Assembly (NCBI GenBank): GCA_003561825.1
Contig: PWVO01000113.1
Location: 1 to 17,462, forward strand
Source of the DNA: Candidatus Woesearchaeota archaeon
GTDB lineage: Archaea; Nanobdellota; Nanobdellia; Woesearchaeales; CG1-02-33-12
Reading direction: 5' to 3'
Length of the DNA: 17,462 nt
Shown here piece after piece: positions 6,343 to 14,518 of this stretch (position 1 is its first letter; every line of letters starts with the position of its first letter). The notes beneath the pieces are model-generated. The model was given only the letters and a program-made list of their open reading frames with translations, was not told the origin of the DNA and did no database searches. Made by a program: the position numbers and the translations under genes.

Positions 6343-7101
6343 TTAAAATGGCTTAGCATCAGCATACTTCCAGAGGAAATTGAAATTATTTTCATGGGAG
6401 AATGCAACAGCCCTGTTTTTTATCTTTATTGCCTGGGGCGGGCTGCTGTAAAGAACAAAAATAACAGTGTTGCCGCTGATAATTGTTGCATTGCCCCTTA
6501 TGCTTCCTATTGGAAGATACCTTGCTTCAAAGCCTTTGAGAAAAAACTTCTCGCATCCTTCGCATTTCCTGTCGCAGGTTATAATAACCCTGACAGAAAC
6601 CTTGTCTTTTGATGCAGCTTTATTAAGCTCGTCAAGAAAATCATCAGTAAGAAGCCTTATTGTCTGCTTGTCTGCGCCTTCAATCATAATGGGGCTTTTC
6701 TTATTGACCAATGACCTTATTTCTTCTCTTATTGTCATAGCGCCCTTGATAATAAACACACCCTCATCTTCATTCTCCCTTACAGCAGAGCTCTTAAGTG
6801 TCTCAATAACAGAATCAAGCTTTTTCTGCTGCTCTTCCATATGCCTCCTCAGGCAGTCAATGTTAGTTGCATTGAATTTGGCTGTTCTCTCATTTACAGA
6901 CTCTTCTGCAAAGCCCTTCTCAGCAAGTGTTCTGAGCGCGTCATATACATTGGGCCTGTGGATGCCTGTTCTTTTCGAGATATCAAGCGCAGAGGAGTTA
7001 GGAGAGGCAAGGAGGTCAAGGTATATGTAAACCTCGTTCTTATGGAGCCCAAGGCTCTCAAGTATCTTTATTACTCTTTTTTTGTGCAGTTGCTCAGGCA
7101 T
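6343..7101 (-). CDS. TrmB-family transcriptional regulator
   Basis: A 252-aa regulator. Residues 11-70 form a winged helix (LHKNEVYIYLDLL, then LDISKRTGIHRPNVYDALRT as the recognition region and a GFAEE wing), the hallmark of TrmB proteins. A coiled linker runs about 80-105. Residues 112-250 match the TrmB effector domain (FIIKGAMTIREEIRSLV, then DFLDELNKAA and VSVRVIIT). An unusual C176-x3-C180-x2-C183 cluster sits in the effector domain and could sense redox state or bind metal (inference). TrmB proteins commonly control sugar uptake or metabolism, but no sugar gene is next to it. It is divergent from the HD gene at 7214, and a TATA element ATTTAAATAT lies about 30 nt before its start. Confidence 0.88.
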   Translation of the reverse strand: MPEQLHKKRVIKILESLGLHKNEVYIYLDLLASPNSSALDISKRTGIHRPNVYDALRTLAEKGFAEESVNERTAKFNATNIDCLRRHMEEQQKKLDSVIETLKSSAVRENEDEGVFIIKGAMTIREEIRSLVNKKSPIMIEGADKQTIRLLTDDFLDELNKAASKDKVSVRVIITCDRKCEGCEKFFLKGFEARYLPIGSIRGNATIISGNTVIFVLYSSPPQAIKIKNRAVAFSHENNFNFLWKYADAKPF

Positions 7102-7122
7102 GCCAAATAATACTCTTTTTCC

Positions 7123-7191
7123 GGGATTTAAATATCTTATGGCTAAACCAATATATTAATGAAATCCCTAATCAAGGTTAAATTTATATAC
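7123..7191. promoter_or_regulatory. Divergent promoter region with inverted repeat
   Basis: The 112-bp gap between the regulator and the HD gene contains a minus-strand TATA (7126-7135) and a plus-strand TATA (TTTATATAC, 7183-7191, 31 nt before ATG 7214). GGGATTT (7123-7129) and AAATCCC (7162-7168) form a 7-bp inverted repeat. One arm overlaps the regulator's own TATA, so this is a candidate autoregulatory operator (inference). Confidence 0.45.
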
Positions 7192-7213
7192 AAACAGGCC
7201 TTAATCAGTAAAG

Positions 7214-7756
7214 ATGATTGAAGAGATAAGGAAAAGCATGCTTGAGCTTTGCAAAGGCAAAAGCTGGGACTGGGAAGAGCACCTTGATCAGGTTGCAGAA
7301 TATTCAAAGATGCTGGCCAAAAAGCTCGACGCTGATGAAGAGGTGTGCGAATTAGCTGCATGGCTGCATGATATTGTAAAAATAAAAGACAGCAAGAGAG
7401 AGTCCCACCATATAAAAGGAGCTGAGGAAGCAGAAAAGATTCTTGAAAAATACAGTTATCCAAAAGAAAAGATACAGCAGGTAAAGCACTGCATCTTAAC
7501 CCACTCTTCAGATGAGAACTATATGCCTCAGACCAAGGAGGCAAAGATCCTTGCAAGTGCTGATGCTCTGTCTCATTTTGACAGCCTTCTCTCCCTGGCC
7601 CAGTATCGTTTTGTTTTAAAAGGCAAAACTGCAGAGGAGTGCAGAGAGTTTTTGCTCAGAAAATATGAGAACAGCTGGAAAAAGATTCTTATTCCTGAGG
7701 CAAGGGAAATTGCAAGGCCAAAGTACGAGGCAATAAAGCTTGTTCTGTGTAAGTAA
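7214..7756 (+). CDS. HD-superfamily phosphohydrolase
   Basis: A 180-aa soluble protein with a complete HD signature: H23, the H52-D53 pair in AAWLHDIVK, H65-H66 in SHHIKGAEEA, a later KHCILTH, and ASADALSHF with the final Asp. This spacing is that of small stand-alone HD hydrolases related to the COG1418 group, which act on nucleotides or cyclic nucleotides. The actual substrate is not evident. It shares little with the HD protein at 5621 beyond the metal ligands. It is divergent from the TrmB-like gene, which may regulate it. The ATG lies 31 nt from a TATA box, so the mRNA is probably leaderless. Confidence 0.85.
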   Translation: MIEEIRKSMLELCKGKSWDWEEHLDQVAEYSKMLAKKLDADEEVCELAAWLHDIVKIKDSKRESHHIKGAEEAEKILEKYSYPKEKIQQVKHCILTHSSDENYMPQTKEAKILASADALSHFDSLLSLAQYRFVLKGKTAEECREFLLRKYENSWKKILIPEAREIARPKYEAIKLVLCK

Positions 7757-7854
7757 GATTTATCTTTAGATTTTTAACTTTCAATGAGTAGTAAAAATAG
7801 GAACATTTAAATACTAATCTCATTAAAGAAACAAAAACTTAGATTAGAGTAAAA

Positions 7855-8655
7855 ATGACTGGAAAAAACAATATAAGAAGGGCAAGAGAAATAGAGAGGG
7901 AAGCAAAGGAAGGTAATCTACTAGTATTTCAGATTGAAAGTTATGAGAGAGAAAATCCTTCTTTAGTGACAGAAGATGCCAGAAGATTTGCTTATGAGGC
8001 AGATATTCCGCTTAGATTGAAGCAGGCATCATCTTCTGGGCACATTAAAGGTAACATTGAATCACTAAAAGAGGCTGAACAAAGGTTTTTTGAAGCAGAA
8101 AAACTGGGATATAAAACTGATTTTTCTTCTTTTAAGAAAACAATTGATGAACTGATGAAGGGTTATGTAAAATGTTTTGAACGCGCTAAACTATTTTGCT
8201 CTTATTTAGAAGAGAGTAATTTTGACTTCTCTGAATACATAGGAGAATTAAAAGCAAAATTGCCTGAATTAGCAAAAGAAACTGCAAATCATGTGCTGAA
8301 AAAAACTAAAGCAGCAGCAAAAAGATTAAGAAAAAACTGTAGGGAGATAGATAAAGATCTTGTAAAGAATGTTCAAAGGTCATTAGAATATCTAGATGAA
8401 CTGAGAGATTTTGGAGTTGATGAGCACTCAAAGGTTAATGAGATAAGAGAAATAGCATACAAAAGAGGGGTTGAGTTTGTTATAGAAAAAGCAATATCTT
8501 ACGCACATACAGACCAGAAAAGATCAAGAAGGCTTTTGGATAGAGCTGAAATAAACGCTAATATTCTTGGGAGAGATATTTCTGAGCGCGTTGAATATGT
8601 TAAAGGATTGTATTCAGGAGATGATTCTTCTTTATTTTGCCAAAACATTTATTAA
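7855..8655 (+). CDS. Helical-repeat protein of unknown function
   Basis: A 266-aa, almost wholly alpha-helical, Lys/Glu-rich protein without membrane segments. A helix-turn-helix-like unit recurs: a hydrophobic helix ending near Gly/Phe, then a short D-(I/F)-S-E turn and a helix with spaced hydrophobic residues. The copies are near residues 79-99, 115-138, 178-199 and 227-250 (LGRDISERVEYVK). The last copy resembles the end of the 137-aa gene at 10207 (about 11 of 24 residues identical by eye). TTTAAATAC at 7806-7814 is a possible TATA with a roughly 20-nt leader. I do not recognise a family; a scaffold or binding role would fit a helical repeat (inference). Confidence 0.7.
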   Translation: MTGKNNIRRAREIEREAKEGNLLVFQIESYERENPSLVTEDARRFAYEADIPLRLKQASSSGHIKGNIESLKEAEQRFFEAEKLGYKTDFSSFKKTIDELMKGYVKCFERAKLFCSYLEESNFDFSEYIGELKAKLPELAKETANHVLKKTKAAAKRLRKNCREIDKDLVKNVQRSLEYLDELRDFGVDEHSKVNEIREIAYKRGVEFVIEKAISYAHTDQKRSRRLLDRAEINANILGRDISERVEYVKGLYSGDDSSLFCQNIY

Positions 8656-8698
8656 TAAAAAGCCTATCATTGTGTTTTAATAGCATAAATCAGTTAAA

Positions 8699-10090
8699 AT
8701 GGCCTTAAAATTTTACAATGACCTTACGAGGAAAAAACAAGAATTCAGTGAGATAGCCAAAGGCGAGGCCAAGATTTACTCATGCGGCCCCACTGTGTAC
8801 AACTTCGCACACATAGGAAACTTCAGGGCAAACCTCTTCTCTGACATTCTCAGAAGATACCTTAAGTACAGGGGCTATAAAGTAACGCAGATAATGAATA
8901 TAACAGATGTAGATGACAAGACAATAAGGGACTCAAGAAAACAGGGCATTCCATTTAAGGAATTCACAGAAAAATACACAAAATACTTCTTTGAAGACAT
9001 TGAAAAGCTTAACATAGAAAAAGCAGAGTTCTACCCAAAAGCAACAGATAACATAAAAGAGATTGTCAGCATGGTCAAAAAACTCATGGAAAAAGGCTAT
9101 GCATACAAGTCAGAGGACGGAATTTACTTTAATATAAGAAAATTTAAGGATTACGGCAAGCTTTCTCATCTTGACATAAGCAGCCTCAAGTCAGGCGCAA
9201 GGGTCTGCAATGATGAGTATGACAAGGAAAATGCACAGGACTTTGCATTGTGGAAATTCTGGGATGAGCATGACGGAGATGTTTTCTGGGAAACTGAGAT
9301 AGGAAAAGGAAGGCCTGGATGGCACATAGAATGCTCGGCAATGAGCCAGAAATACCTGGGAGAGACATTTGACATACACACAGGGGGTGTTGATTTAATT
9401 TTTCCCCACCACGAGAATGAGATAGCCCAGAGCGAGGCATGCACAGGAAAAAAGTTTGCAAACTACTGGCTCCATAACGAGCACTTGCTTGTTGAAAACA
9501 AAAAGATGAGCAAAAGCCTAGGCAATTTCTACACATTCCGGGACATACTTGAAAAAGGCCACAGCCCAATGGCAGTAAGGTATTTGCTTATAGCAACACA
9601 TTACAGGCAGAAGCTGAACTTCACTTTTGAAGGCCTTAAAGCAGCTGACTCTGCTGTTAAGAGGCTTGAACAGCTTATGTCAAAGCTTAATGCAGTAAAA
9701 TCAGATTCTGGGAATGATATAAGCAGGGACATTGAGAAAGCAAGATCCGGGTTTGAAAAGGCAATGGATGATGACCTTAATATGCCGGCAGCTCTTTCAG
9801 AGATTTTTGAGTTTGCAAGGAAAATAAACTCTGCAATAAATGATGGCATGCTAAGCAAAGCAGATGCAGAAAAGGCAATAAAGCTAATAAATTCTTTTGA
9901 CACTGTTCTTGGTGTAATGAAGCATGAGGAAGAAGAGCTGAGCCAGGAGATAAAAGAGCTTATAGAGAAAAGAGAGGAGGCCAGGAAAAACAAAGACTGG
10001 GCAGAGTCAGACAGAATAAGGGACTTGCTTAAAGAAAAAGGCATAATAGTAAAAGACACAAAGCAGGGAGTTATCTGGCAGAAAGAATGA
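8699..10090 (+). CDS. cysS: Cysteinyl-tRNA synthetase
   Basis: A class I synthetase of 463 aa (the usual length is about 460) that charges tRNA-Cys. Seen in order: zinc ligand C29 in SCGPTVYNF, the HIGH-equivalent HIGN (38-41), NITDVDDKT, a GWHIECSAMS and HHENEIAQSEA pair that completes the zinc site, and KMSKS at 269-273. The C-terminal DALR-like helical region and the short C-terminal KEKGIIVKDTKQGVIW end are present, so it looks intact. The ATG at 8699 gives the standard N-terminus (MALKFYNDLT). A T-tract terminator follows about 70 bases downstream. Confidence 0.97.
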   Translation: MALKFYNDLTRKKQEFSEIAKGEAKIYSCGPTVYNFAHIGNFRANLFSDILRRYLKYRGYKVTQIMNITDVDDKTIRDSRKQGIPFKEFTEKYTKYFFEDIEKLNIEKAEFYPKATDNIKEIVSMVKKLMEKGYAYKSEDGIYFNIRKFKDYGKLSHLDISSLKSGARVCNDEYDKENAQDFALWKFWDEHDGDVFWETEIGKGRPGWHIECSAMSQKYLGETFDIHTGGVDLIFPHHENEIAQSEACTGKKFANYWLHNEHLLVENKKMSKSLGNFYTFRDILEKGHSPMAVRYLLIATHYRQKLNFTFEGLKAADSAVKRLEQLMSKLNAVKSDSGNDISRDIEKARSGFEKAMDDDLNMPAALSEIFEFARKINSAINDGMLSKADAEKAIKLINSFDTVLGVMKHEEEELSQEIKELIEKREEARKNKDWAESDRIRDLLKEKGIIVKDTKQGVIWQKE

Positions 10091-10159
10091 GAATTCTGTT
10101 AGCCAGACAGCAAAGCTTCCATAATATTCAAGTTTTATGAAACTGGATTCATAATGGAC

Positions 10160-10189
10160 TTTTTTTCAAATTTTTTCTTTGATTTTTTT
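10160..10189 (+). terminator. T-tract terminator after cysS
   Basis: Successive T runs (7, 6, 3 and 7 T's) about 70 bases after the cysS stop, as expected for archaeal RNA polymerase termination. No clear hairpin. Confidence 0.5.
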
Positions 10190-10206
10190 ATTATTAATTA
10201 GGGTTT

Positions 10207-10620
10207 TCATCCATTGCCAAAAATGTCTTCGTGTCTCTGTTTCCTCTGTCTGTCATATCTTTCGTGTGATTTAATAATGTTTTCTTTAATAAAAGAAACC
10301 TGTTCTGAAATGTCATAACCTGCTAAGAGAAAATACCCTCTTGCATTATCAAGAAGTCCTGACATTTGTTCATAATCCCCTCTCATGCCGGATTTTAGGC
10401 CTCTATCAAATTCTTCTACTGCAAAAGTTAAATACCCTGTTTGCTCAATAAGCTTAATTTCTTCTGAAATTTCTATTCCCTTGCTTTTAGCATATCCTTT
10501 TAGGAATTCAAGTGTCATCTCCGCTGCAAGAGCACCTCCACTTAAGGTCTCATCGGTTGCTCTTTCAAGCATATTTGTAATTCCGCTTCTTGCTTCTTCT
10601 AATTTATCATTTATTGGCAT
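10207..10620 (-). CDS. Small helical protein related to the 7855 gene
   Basis: A 137-aa helical soluble protein. Two copies of a repeat are visible: residues 38-58 (KGIEISEEIKLIE) and 89-112 (LLD.A then AGYDISEQVSFIK). The second aligns with residues 227-250 of the protein at 7855, sharing LLD, A, G, DISE, V and K. The two genes flank cysS and are probably members of one family of helical repeats. Its C-terminal tail is very basic (HERYDRQRKQRHED). ATG 10620 is preceded by a G-run ribosome site and a minus-strand TATA-like ATATTT further up. The function is unknown. Confidence 0.7.
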   Translation of the reverse strand: MPINDKLEEARSGITNMLERATDETLSGGALAAEMTLEFLKGYAKSKGIEISEEIKLIEQTGYLTFAVEEFDRGLKSGMRGDYEQMSGLLDNARGYFLLAGYDISEQVSFIKENIIKSHERYDRQRKQRHEDIFGNG

Positions 10621-10629
10621 TTTAAATTA

Positions 10630-10635
10630 CCCCCC
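10630..10635 (-). promoter_or_regulatory. G-run ribosome-binding site
   Basis: GGGGGG then TAATTTAAA precedes ATG 10620 by 9 nt. It can pair with the anti-SD only through G-U wobble. The gene at 10841 has the same kind of leader. Confidence 0.4.
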
Positions 10636-10714
10636 ACTAGATTAATAATTATCTAAGAAATATTTAAGCTTTTCGGAAATGTTGCTACTTAAAAGTTATT
10701 TTCTCCTTTTTTCC

Positions 10715-10780
10715 ATGGCCAAGAAAGCTGGCATAAAGCCTGAGGATTCTTCTTTAAAAAATATATTTTCAATCTCCTAA
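10715..10780 (+). CDS. Possible 21-aa peptide
   Basis: A short frame reading MAKKAGIKPEDSSLKNIFSI and one more Ser, then TAA. A TATA-like ACTTAAAAGT (10687-10696) lies about 28 nt upstream, which would give a leaderless mRNA. There is no homologue that I know of and the length is near chance, so this is tentative. It may also be the stub of a decayed gene. Confidence 0.2.
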   Translation: MAKKAGIKPEDSSLKNIFSIS

Positions 10781-10830
10781 ATCTTAATATACTATTAACC
10801 TGATAATCTGAAAAAAGCCAAAGGCCTATT

Positions 10831-10835
10831 GGGGG
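10831..10835 (+). promoter_or_regulatory. G-run ribosome-binding site of tandem gene 1
   Basis: GGGGG then TTAAA, five bases before ATG 10841. It favours that ATG over the in-frame TTG at 10829, which overlaps the site itself. Confidence 0.45.
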
Positions 10836-10840
10836 TTAAA

Positions 10841-11413
10841 ATGAAGGTAATTTATGAAAGGGGAAACCTGCCGGGAAAAACAAGCAGGGAAATGTTGGAT
10901 TTTTTCCAGCAGAAAAGAGATTCAGAAGAATTAAAGGCGTATGAAATAATATGTGATTCAAAAGGAATACATATAATGCCTTCTGAAAAATTGAAAGAAG
11001 ATCATGAGTTTTTTATAGAAAGCTCTGAAACAGGATCAATATACATATTAGAAATGAGTGAAACAAAAAGGTCATCTTCTTTTTTATTTAAAAAAAGGAA
11101 CAGTATCTCTCATAAATTTGTCATAGATAGGCTTTCACCAGAATATAAAATTGAAGATGTTTCTGAGCTTGATAGTTATGGAAGCATTTCCTTGCCAGAT
11201 TTGCTGGTAGATCCTTTAACAAACTTAAATTATTCTGGGAATATAAAAGGGAAATATACTGAACATTTCATTAAAAATTGGGGAATTGAACAGGGATCTA
11301 AATTAGAAACATCCTTGATTATTAAAGGAGATTCTGACTCTCTGTTTGAAGAGGTGCGGAATTTTTTTAATAGAGGGTACAGACCAACATCCATTGACAG
11401 ATGGGAGGAATAA
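10841..11413 (+). CDS. Unknown protein, tandem paralogue 1
   Basis: A 190-aa soluble protein of mixed alpha/beta character. It shares with the next gene an N-terminal signature (GKTSREMLDFFQ then ELKAYEI), a middle FFIESSETGSIYILEMS segment, and a C-terminal strand-helix TSLIIKGDSDSLFEEVRNFF. This makes the two tandem duplicates that have diverged strongly. There are no catalytic motifs, signal peptide or membrane helix. It ends two bases before the second copy. I do not recognise the family. Confidence 0.7.
   Translation: MKVIYERGNLPGKTSREMLDFFQQKRDSEELKAYEIICDSKGIHIMPSEKLKEDHEFFIESSETGSIYILEMSETKRSSSFLFKKRNSISHKFVIDRLSPEYKIEDVSELDSYGSISLPDLLVDPLTNLNYSGNIKGKYTEHFIKNWGIEQGSKLETSLIIKGDSDSLFEEVRNFFNRGYRPTSIDRWEE
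11403..11408 (+). promoter_or_regulatory. Shine-Dalgarno of tandem gene 2
   Basis: GGGAGG inside the end of the first copy, 7 nt before ATG 11416. It shows that the upstream ATG 11401, which overlaps the site, is not the start. Confidence 0.65.
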
Positions 11414-11415
11414 AA

Positions 11416-11991
11416 ATGCAAGTGCTTGATGAGATAGTAAGGGAGAAGTCAGGAAAGCCTGGCCATGAAATGCTTGGCTTTTTCCAGGGCATGATTGAAA
11501 AAGGAGATCTAAAAGCTTATAAGATTGAGGAAGATAAGAGAATAAGTGAAGCAGAAAACAGGTATAGAAATGCTTTAAGGATAATTGAAGGAATTTCTTT
11601 AGTTCCTGTGAAGGCTGTAAGGGAATACGAGCCTTACTTTATTAGGGATTCTGAAACCGAATCTTTCTATAGGCTAATAATAAGTACAACAGGCGGGTCT
11701 TTTACAGAAGAAGGTGACTTTCGGGAGTACCATGATTGCTTCCTTAACAGGATTGCTGAAGGGCAAATACAAAGTGAAACTGAAGAAACAACTATTGAGG
11801 GCTTAATCTGCATTCCTAAAGAAAAATTCTCTGGGTTAAGGGTTGATGCAAGGCTGAGAATGAACTACACTGAGGAATGGGAGTATGACGGAGAAAGTGA
11901 TTCTGTTGCAGGAGCAAATGGCAGCATTATAATTGAAGGAGAAGAAGACAGTCTGTTAAAAAAAGTGTATGATTTTGTGAAAAATAATTAA
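11416..11991 (+). CDS. Unknown protein, tandem paralogue 2
   Basis: A 191-aa soluble acidic protein and a paralogue of the preceding gene: GKPGHEMLGFFQ then DLKAYKI at the N-terminus, YFIRDSETESFYRLIIS in the middle, and GSIIIEGEEDSLLKKVYDFV at the C-terminus. Compared with copy 1 it has an inserted basic-acidic helix (about residues 38-60). The start is set by the GGGAGG site. Separated by only two bases from copy 1, it must be co-transcribed. Its stop overlaps the 3' end of the convergent valS by 4 bases. The function is unknown. Confidence 0.72.
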   Translation: MQVLDEIVREKSGKPGHEMLGFFQGMIEKGDLKAYKIEEDKRISEAENRYRNALRIIEGISLVPVKAVREYEPYFIRDSETESFYRLIISTTGGSFTEEGDFREYHDCFLNRIAEGQIQSETEETTIEGLICIPKEKFSGLRVDARLRMNYTEEWEYDGESDSVAGANGSIIIEGEEDSLLKKVYDFVKNN

Positions 11992-14402
11992 GCAATAACC
12001 TCTACTTTCATGTCCTGAGAATCCTTCAGCTCAATCTCTTGGGCCTTGCATGTTGCCTTTATATCCTGCTCAACCATTGACAGCAGCTTTTTCTGATCTG
12101 CACTGCATCCTATAATTATCTTTGAAACAGGCTTGTTAAGGGATATGTTGCTGTCTGACTTGAATTTCCTTACCTCTGCTATGACAAAAACAGCAGCATC
12201 GCCTGCACCTTCATCTGAAACATATTCCTCAAGATCCGGCCATCCAGAAACATGTATGCTCTTTTTCCCCTCTGTGCTGCTGAAATAAAGCTGGTAAATC
12301 TCCTCGGCAATGTGGGGCATTATAGGCGAAATAAGCTTGAGTATTGAAAGAGTAACTGTATAAAGAGTGAACTTGGCTGACTCAACAGCCTCTTTGCTGT
12401 AATTATCAGGGTTGTAAAGCCTGTCTTTTACAATCTCAAGGTAATTGTCGCAGAAAACCTGCCAGAAAAACTTCTCAGTCTCAAGCTTTGTCTTAGAGAA
12501 ATCATACTGCATAAAAGAGTCTGTGCATGCCTTTGAAACCTTTGCAAGCTTTGACAATACCCATCTGTCAATCTCCTCAAGCTTTGCTTTCTTAGGATCA
12601 TATCCGTCAAGATTCCCTATTGCAAACTTAGAGGCATTCCAGAGCTTTGTTATCATCTTCTTGCCTGCAACAAGCTCTTTTTCCTGGAAAGGAACATCTG
12701 ATCCAAGCTTTGATGAAGCTGCCCAGAATCTTAATGCATCTGCGCCATACTTATCAAGCACAGCAGAGGGCTCAATAACATTGCCTTTGCTCTTGCTCAT
12801 CTTCTTTCCTTTTGGATCGAGGGCATGCCCATTTATCATAACATCTTTCCAGGGCAGTGTGTTGTTGTGAAACAGCATCTTGACAGCTGTGTTGAAAAGC
12901 CAGAAAGTGATGATGTCATGGCCATTAGACCTTAAAGACATTGGTATCATCTTATTGAAAAAATTTTGATTCTCTTTCCATTTTGTGGCAATCATCGGAG
13001 TAAGGCTTGATGTAGCCCATGTGTCAAAAACATCCTGCTCTGGTATTATTTCAGAGCAGCTGCACTTAGGGCATTTGTCCAAAGGAGCCTTATCCGCAGT
13101 AGGGTCAACTGGAAGCTGGCTTTCATCTGCAACTATAATCTCACTGCACTTTGCGCAATACCAAACAGGTATTGGAACACCATAATATCTTTGCCTTGAG
13201 AGGCACCAGTCCCACTGTAATCCCTTAATCCAGTTGTCATATCTTACTTTCATGTGCTTAGGATGCCATTTAAGGTTATTCCCTGCATTGAGAAACTGCT
13301 CTTTTAGGTCAAGGTATTTCAGGAACCATTGTTTTGTCACAAGAAACTCTACATTTGTGCCGCAGCGCTCATGAACATTAAGTGCATGGGATATGTTTTC
13401 CTGCTTTTCAAGAAGATTGTTCTTCTTTAAATCCTCAATTATCTCTTTTCTTGTCTCATTAATTCCCATGCCTTTGTATTTCTCTGCAAGTGTGTTCATT
13501 TTTCCGTCTTCTGTAATGCTTATCCTGAGAGGAAGCTTGTAGGCACTCCACCATTCAATGTCAACAAGATCCCCGAAAGTGCAGCACATTACAGTTCCTG
13601 TGCCTTTCTCCGGGTCTGCTCTCTTGTCTGCAATTACCGGGACTTTGTAATTAAAAATAGGAACAACTGCATTTTTGCCAATGTGTTTTTTGTATCTCTG
13701 GTCATCAGGATTAACAAAAACAGCAATGCATGAAGAAAGAAGCTCAGGCCTTGTGGTTGCTATTGTAAGCTTCTCATCGCTGTTCTCAATCCCGAAATAA
13801 ATGTAATTAAAGCTGCTTTCCTCTTCCTTGTCCTCAAGCTCTACCTGTGCTATTGCAGTCTGGCATCTCGGGCACCAGATTGTAGGGGCTTCTTTTCTGT
13901 ATTCCCGGCCTTTTTTGTAGAGATCAATAAAAGACCTTTGCGAGGTTTTTCTGCACCAGTCATCAATAGTCCTGTAATTAAGGCTCCAGTCTGGAGAGAT
14001 TCCCAAAGAAGCCCAGTTCTCCTTAAGCTCTTTTTCAGCATCAGCTGTTTCTTTAAGGCATAGCTTTACAAACTCAGGCCTTGGCATGCTTTTTGAGCGT
14101 ATATTGCACTTCTTCTCAACAAAGCGCTCAGTTGCAAGCCCGTTGTCATCAAAGCCAAAAGGATAGAATATGTTTTTTCCAAGCATTCTCTGGAATCTCA
14201 TAACATAATCTGCCTGGGAGTAAGCAAGAGCATGGCCCAGGTGCATCTTGCCTGAAACAGTAGGAGGGGGAGTGTCGCATGAGAATATTTCTCTCTCAGA
14301 CTCAGGGTCAAACCTATAGATTTTCTCCTTTTCCCAGTATTCCTGCCATTTTTTCTCAGAAACACTAGTTTCATAGTGCTTAGGCATGTCTTTTATTTGC
14401 AT
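11988..14402 (-). CDS. valS: Valyl-tRNA synthetase
   Basis: A class I synthetase of 804 aa that charges tRNA-Val. The HIGH motif HLGH is at 54-57 in PPPTVSGKMHLGHA. The CP1 editing domain, which hydrolyses mischarged Thr-tRNA-Val, has TTRPE at 216-220. Zinc-binding pairs are CPRC (177-180) and CAKC...CPKC further on, and KMSKS is at 534-538. The C-terminal anticodon-binding helices are complete. DNGLATERFVEKK is the pattern of archaeal-type ValS. The length is normal for that type, which lacks the long C-terminal coiled coil of many bacterial forms. The TATA box is 30 nt before the ATG, so the mRNA is leaderless. Confidence 0.97.
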   Translation of the reverse strand: MQIKDMPKHYETSVSEKKWQEYWEKEKIYRFDPESEREIFSCDTPPPTVSGKMHLGHALAYSQADYVMRFQRMLGKNIFYPFGFDDNGLATERFVEKKCNIRSKSMPRPEFVKLCLKETADAEKELKENWASLGISPDWSLNYRTIDDWCRKTSQRSFIDLYKKGREYRKEAPTIWCPRCQTAIAQVELEDKEEESSFNYIYFGIENSDEKLTIATTRPELLSSCIAVFVNPDDQRYKKHIGKNAVVPIFNYKVPVIADKRADPEKGTGTVMCCTFGDLVDIEWWSAYKLPLRISITEDGKMNTLAEKYKGMGINETRKEIIEDLKKNNLLEKQENISHALNVHERCGTNVEFLVTKQWFLKYLDLKEQFLNAGNNLKWHPKHMKVRYDNWIKGLQWDWCLSRQRYYGVPIPVWYCAKCSEIIVADESQLPVDPTADKAPLDKCPKCSCSEIIPEQDVFDTWATSSLTPMIATKWKENQNFFNKMIPMSLRSNGHDIITFWLFNTAVKMLFHNNTLPWKDVMINGHALDPKGKKMSKSKGNVIEPSAVLDKYGADALRFWAASSKLGSDVPFQEKELVAGKKMITKLWNASKFAIGNLDGYDPKKAKLEEIDRWVLSKLAKVSKACTDSFMQYDFSKTKLETEKFFWQVFCDNYLEIVKDRLYNPDNYSKEAVESAKFTLYTVTLSILKLISPIMPHIAEEIYQLYFSSTEGKKSIHVSGWPDLEEYVSDEGAGDAAVFVIAEVRKFKSDSNISLNKPVSKIIIGCSADQKKLLSMVEQDIKATCKAQEIELKDSQDMKVEVIA

Positions 14403-14423
14403 TTTACAGGGTCAAACTGCCAG

Positions 14424-14432
14424 CTATATAAA
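14424..14432 (-). promoter_or_regulatory. TATA box of valS
   Basis: TTTATATAG on the minus strand begins 30 nt before ATG 14402. Confidence 0.6.
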
Positions 14433-14488
14433 ATTTTTGCTGTATTTTTAAAAAGAGTCCTCAATATATAGTAGTAACAATAATAAAA

Positions 14489-14497
14489 TTTATAAAC
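14489..14497 (+). promoter_or_regulatory. TATA box of the proteasome-like gene
   Basis: TTTATAAAC, 30 nt before ATG 14519; identical to the box at 4467. Confidence 0.65.
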
Positions 14498-14518
14498 TCC
14501 AGCTTAAATTAACAGATT

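Noticed and set aside
6250..6612. 120-aa plus-strand open frame
   Set aside because: Most of it is antisense to the TrmB-like gene and its peptide has no protein-like pattern.
6467..7110. Plus-strand frames of 187 and 89 aa
   Set aside because: Antisense shadows of the TrmB-like gene (Ser/Leu-rich, no motifs).
9166..10059. Several minus-strand frames inside cysS
   Set aside because: Shadows of a complete, motif-bearing synthetase.
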